From Clostridia bacterium (GTDB taxonomy: Bacteria > Bacillota > Clostridia > DUPQ01): a DNA stretch of 7,475 nt. Below the pieces are notes generated by a model that did no database searches, was not told where the DNA came from, and saw only the letters and a program-made list of their open reading frames with translations. Both the position numbers and the translations under genes were made by a program. Below, piece by piece: positions 5,193 to 7,475 of the stretch (the stretch's first letter is position 1; each line of letters begins with the position of its first letter). Location: assembly GCA_030592355.1 (NCBI GenBank), contig JAUVJE010000122.1:1-7475 (forward strand), in the 5' to 3' direction.

Positions 5193-6887
5193 ATGAAATA
5201 TACAGGTTCAAAGATATTTGTTGAGTGCCTTAAGGAACAAGGAGTGGACATCATTTTTGGTTATCCGGGGGGCAAAGTCATTTTCCTATATGATGAATTA
5301 AATAACAATACGGATTCCATAAAGCAAATAGTAACGACTCACGAACAGGGGGCTGCACACGCTGCGGATGGTTATGCGAGAAGCACTGGAAAAATCGGTG
5401 TTTGCATTGCAACCAGCGGACCGGGAGCGACAAATCTTGTTACGGGAATAGCTACTGCCTATATGGACTCTGTTCCTATGGTTGCGTTTACGGGACAGGT
5501 AGGAAAGAAAGACCTGGGCAAGGATTCTTTCCAGGAAATAGATATTACAGGAATTACAATTCCCATAACCAAACACAACTATATAGTTAAAGAAGTATCA
5601 GAATTGGCAAATACGATAAGAGAAGCATTTGCAATTGCAGGGGAAGGACGACCCGGCCCGGTCCTGGTGGATATTTGCGTAAATGCCAGTGTGGATGAGT
5701 GCGAATATGAACCCATGGATGTAAGTAAAGGTAATTTTCTGAAAAAGCATGCAGGTATAAGACATGACAGAGTATCTGATGAAGACATTGAAAAAGCGGC
5801 AGCGGCAATTAATGAAGCTAAAAAACCTTATATAATAACAGGCGGTGGGGTCATTATTTCCAAGACCAATGAATTGCTGACTGAAATTGCCCGAAAAGGG
5901 AGAATCCCGGTAGCGACTACTCTTATGGGGCTCGGGGGATTCCCTTCAAATGACGGACTGTGCACAGGGCTTATCGGTATGCACGGCAGCAAGACATCAA
6001 ATCTTGCGGCCACACACTGTGATCTCCTGATTGCTGTCGGGGCTAGATTCAGCGACAGGGTTACATCAAGCATTAAGAATTTTGCGCCTAATGCAAAAGT
6101 TATGCATATTGATATAGATCCTGCGGAAATAGGAAAGAATATTCCGGTTGATTACCCATTATGCGGCTACATGGATGATATTCTTGAAAGACTTCTTGAA
6201 AAATTAGATAAGAAAAAGGAAAGCGAATGGGTTGATAAAATCAATGTCTGGAGGGCGAAATTTCCATTATCATATCTTGACGACGGCAAGGCGGTAAAAC
6301 CTCAGACGGTTGTTAAAAAATTGTATAAGCATACAGAAGGAAACGCAATAATTGTAACAGAGGTCGGACAGAACCAAATTTGGGCTGCCCAGTGGTATAA
6401 ATTTACACAACCCCGCACCTACCTCTCGTCAGGTGGGTTGGGAACAATGGGATACGGACTCGGGGCTGCTATTGGAGCTCAACTTGCAAATCCGGACAAG
6501 AAAGTCATTAATGTAGCAGGGGATGGAAGTTTCAGGATGAACATGCAGGAATTAGCAACAGCCGTGACCTATAAACTTCCGATTGTGATAGCGATACTGA
6601 ATAATAACACCAGAGGAATGGTCAGACAGTGGCAGACACTGTTCTTAAATAAAAGATATGCCGCAACAACAATAGATGATTGCGTGGATTATGTTGCCTT
6701 AGCTGAAGCTTTTGGAGCTATAGGCATAAGGGTTGACGATCCTGCGGATGTAGATGACGTCATCCAAAGGGCGCTTAGTGAAACCAAGAGGCCGGTTGTA
6801 ATTGATTTTCGGATAGATAAAGATGACAATGTATATCCCATAGTTCCACCGGGTGCTGCAATTAAAGACGTAATAACCGAAATTTAA
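5193..6887 (+). CDS. ilvB: Acetolactate (acetohydroxyacid) synthase, large catalytic subunit
   Basis: A 564-residue ThDP-dependent enzyme catalysing the first common step of branched-chain amino acid synthesis. Three domains are visible. The N-terminal pyrimidine-binding domain (1-~170) has GYPGG (23-27) and catalytic E51 in TTHEQGAAHAADGYAR. The central FAD-type domain (~190-340) has GGGV (217-220) and GARFSDRVT (283-291). The C-terminal pyrophosphate domain has GDGS (443-446) through NNN (470-472), the Mg-ThDP motif. W480 in RQWQTLF corresponds to the known herbicide-contact tryptophan. RFSDR resembles the RFDDR hallmark of anabolic, FAD-containing AHAS rather than catabolic AlsS. The start has Shine-Dalgarno GGAGGA (5181-5186), 13 nt after ilvD. 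No regulatory small subunit gene follows; a terminator does. Confidence 0.96.
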   Translation: MKYTGSKIFVECLKEQGVDIIFGYPGGKVIFLYDELNNNTDSIKQIVTTHEQGAAHAADGYARSTGKIGVCIATSGPGATNLVTGIATAYMDSVPMVAFTGQVGKKDLGKDSFQEIDITGITIPITKHNYIVKEVSELANTIREAFAIAGEGRPGPVLVDICVNASVDECEYEPMDVSKGNFLKKHAGIRHDRVSDEDIEKAAAAINEAKKPYIITGGGVIISKTNELLTEIARKGRIPVATTLMGLGGFPSNDGLCTGLIGMHGSKTSNLAATHCDLLIAVGARFSDRVTSSIKNFAPNAKVMHIDIDPAEIGKNIPVDYPLCGYMDDILERLLEKLDKKKESEWVDKINVWRAKFPLSYLDDGKAVKPQTVVKKLYKHTEGNAIIVTEVGQNQIWAAQWYKFTQPRTYLSSGGLGTMGYGLGAAIGAQLANPDKKVINVAGDGSFRMNMQELATAVTYKLPIVIAILNNNTRGMVRQWQTLFLNKRYAATTIDDCVDYVALAEAFGAIGIRVDDPADVDDVIQRALSETKRPVVIDFRIDKDDNVYPIVPPGAAIKDVITEI

Positions 6888-6952
6888 ACAGTGCATCGGG
6901 AACGCCTTTTGGGGTGATAGTAACAAAGCCTAAATACTTAAGGTATAATTAA

Positions 6953-6979
6953 GCGGATTCTTTCGGGAATCCGTTTTTT
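6953..6979 (+). terminator. Rho-independent terminator of the ilv operon
   Basis: CGGATTCT (6954-6961 region) and GGAATCCG enclose a TTCG tetraloop, with seven Watson-Crick pairs and one T-G wobble, followed directly by six T (6974-6979). It lies about 65 nt after the ilvB stop. The intervening bases (6888-6952) contain only a weak CTTAA/TTAAG pair and no reading frame with a credible start. Confidence 0.9.
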
Positions 6980-7208
6980 ATATTAGGTAAAAGTGTGTGC
7001 TGCAGACATATGGAAAATATACAGTGAAAAACAACATTGAAGAAATTTTACAATGTAAAAAATTCCTGAATAAATTTCTCCATAGTTGATTTGCTGCGAA
7101 ACAGCATACGCCCGGGGGCGTTGTAGAAATAGGGGTTTTTATCGCTTAAAACCACTGATTTTAGCTGATTTGAGTGGTATTATGTTATACGGTCCCGGGT
7201 GTATGTTT
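6980..7208. other. Non-coding spacer between the ilv terminator and the rRNA-type promoters
   Basis: No credible gene is seen on either strand. Two small hairpins sit back to back: TGCTG-CGAAA-CAGCA (7092-7106) and ACGCC-CGGG-GGCGT (7108-7121). A 6-bp pair ACATTG/CAATGT (7034-7039 / 7051-7056) and a 6-bp pair ACCACT/AGTGGT (7151-7156 / 7173-7178) are also present. TATTAT at 7178-7183 has an extended -10 TGG before it, but only a poor -35 (CTGATT, 7155-7160). Confidence 0.5.
7155..7183 (+). promoter_or_regulatory. Possible weak upstream promoter (P0)
   Basis: The -10 TATTAT (7178-7183) with TGG immediately upstream matches the form of the two stronger promoters downstream, but the -35 CTGATT 17 bp away matches at only three positions. 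It is listed because the same TGN-TATTAT module recurs three times in 180 bp. Confidence 0.3.
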
Positions 7209-7276
7209 GCAAATTTTAAAATTTTAGATATTTTATCAAATTTTCTGTTGACACTCACTAACCATAATGTTATTAT
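7209..7276 (+). promoter_or_regulatory. rRNA-type promoter P1 with AT-rich upstream element
   Basis: A perfect TTGACA (7248-7253), 17 bp, then TATTAT (7271-7276) preceded by TGT (extended -10). The ~38 bases upstream (7209-7246) are almost pure A/T with phased tracts such as AAATTTTAAAATTTT, the composition of an UP element for the RNA polymerase alpha subunit. A start at G7282 or G7283 would give an initiating GTP, as is usual for growth-controlled rRNA promoters in Firmicutes (inferred). Confidence 0.75.
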
Positions 7277-7281
7277 GTTGT

Positions 7282-7301
7282 GGCCGCTGAGAAATGCGGC
7301 C
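7282..7301 (+). other. GGCCGC/GCGGCC hairpin at the expected P1 start
   Basis: A perfect 6-bp GC-only stem, GGCCGC (7282-7287) and GCGGCC (7296-7301), with an 8-nt loop, in an otherwise AT-rich stretch between P1 and P2. No T-run follows. It would form the very 5' end of the P1 transcript. Confidence 0.5.
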
Positions 7302-7321
7302 TCTGAAATGCTTAAAAATCC

Positions 7322-7351
7322 TTGACATTTTATTTTAAAAAATGGTATTAT
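7322..7351 (+). promoter_or_regulatory. rRNA-type promoter P2
   Basis: A perfect TTGACA (7322-7327), 18 bp, then TATTAT (7346-7351) preceded by TGG (extended -10). The likely start is G7357 or G7358. P1 and P2 have -10 boxes 75 bp apart in the same orientation, the tandem arrangement typical of rRNA operons. Confidence 0.78.
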
Positions 7352-7356
7352 AACTA

Positions 7357-7475
7357 GGCGCCTTTAGCGATAAAGGCCATGAACCTTGAAAATTGAACAG
7401 TGCACTTTATATAAGTGAGGATCCCGTTGATTCATTATGAATTAACAAATGACTGAAGCCGGTGTACCGGTGGAA
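7357..7475 (+). other. Probable leader of a rRNA operon (16S gene beyond the window)
   Basis: The leader opens with a hairpin GCCTTTA-GCGA-TAAAGGC (7360-7377). Next comes CCTTGAAAATTGAACAGTG (from 7384), which resembles the TTGAAAA-CTGAAC motif found around Firmicutes 16S/23S genes. A short CACTT/AAGTG hairpin (7403-7417) and a CCGG-TGTA-CCGG element near the window end follow. The conserved start of 16S rRNA is not present, so the mature gene must lie to the right. The assignment rests on this motif plus the tandem promoters. Confidence 0.62.

Noticed and set aside
6921..6949. TATAAT at 6944-6949 as a promoter
   Set aside because: The box 17 bp upstream (TAACAA) is a poor -35, and a terminator follows at once, so no product would be made.
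7239..7253. AATTTTCTG next to the P1 -35 box as a CodY site
   Set aside because: Only the first nine bases match the CodY consensus and the second half does not; AT-rich sequence makes such a half match likely by chance.
7086..7325. 79-codon plus-strand frame
   Set aside because: It runs across the hairpins, the P1 promoter and into P2, has no Shine-Dalgarno and resembles no protein.

Overview
The window looks like chromosomal core DNA of a low-GC Gram-positive bacterium, most likely one of the Clostridia. The reasons are AT-rich spacers, strong purine-rich Shine-Dalgarno sites about 6 nt before the start codons, tRNA genes that encode their CCA, U-tract hairpin terminators, and a right-hand end that resembles a Firmicutes rRNA leader. 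The combination of genes recalls cellulolytic Clostridia of the Acetivibrio/Ruminiclostridium group, but that placement is only an impression.

Layout. Positions 1-346 hold a tRNA cluster Asp(GTC)-Phe(GAA)-Gly(GCC)-Cys(GCA); the Asp gene is cut at the left edge, and the cluster ends in a symmetrical A-tract/hairpin/T-tract terminator. Next, at 382-449, lie three copies of a 19-bp motif built around CTAG that look like a mobile-element end or a multimeric protein-binding site. A minus-strand gene for a sugar phosphate isomerase/epimerase-like TIM-barrel protein (466-1257) runs toward the tRNA terminator. It is divergent from a plus-strand gene for an N-terminally membrane-anchored, probable beta-propeller protein of unknown function (1413-2528). 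After a 288-bp spacer with nested inverted repeats comes a compact operon at 2817-6887: a CvpA-family membrane protein, dihydroxy-acid dehydratase (ilvD) and the acetolactate synthase catalytic subunit (ilvB). It closes with a hairpin terminator at 6953-6979.

The last ~500 bp have no credible gene. They contain an AT-rich upstream element, two strong tandem promoters (TTGACA, 17-18 bp, TGN-TATTAT), a possible weaker third promoter, and a leader with a Firmicutes-type TTGAAAATTGAAC motif. The simplest reading is the promoter and leader of a rRNA operon whose 16S gene starts beyond the window.

How the genes work together. IlvB condenses pyruvate (or pyruvate plus 2-oxobutyrate) to acetolactate (acetohydroxybutyrate), and IlvD dehydrates the later dihydroxy acids in valine, leucine and isoleucine synthesis. 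The reductoisomerase (IlvC) and an AHAS regulatory subunit (IlvN/IlvH) are not in the window. CvpA is translationally coupled to IlvD by a 4-bp overlap. I found no defence system, CRISPR array or clearly new system. The points most worth checking are the CTAG-centred repeats, the cvpA-ilvD coupling, the structured spacer before cvpA and the stem mismatches in two tRNAs.
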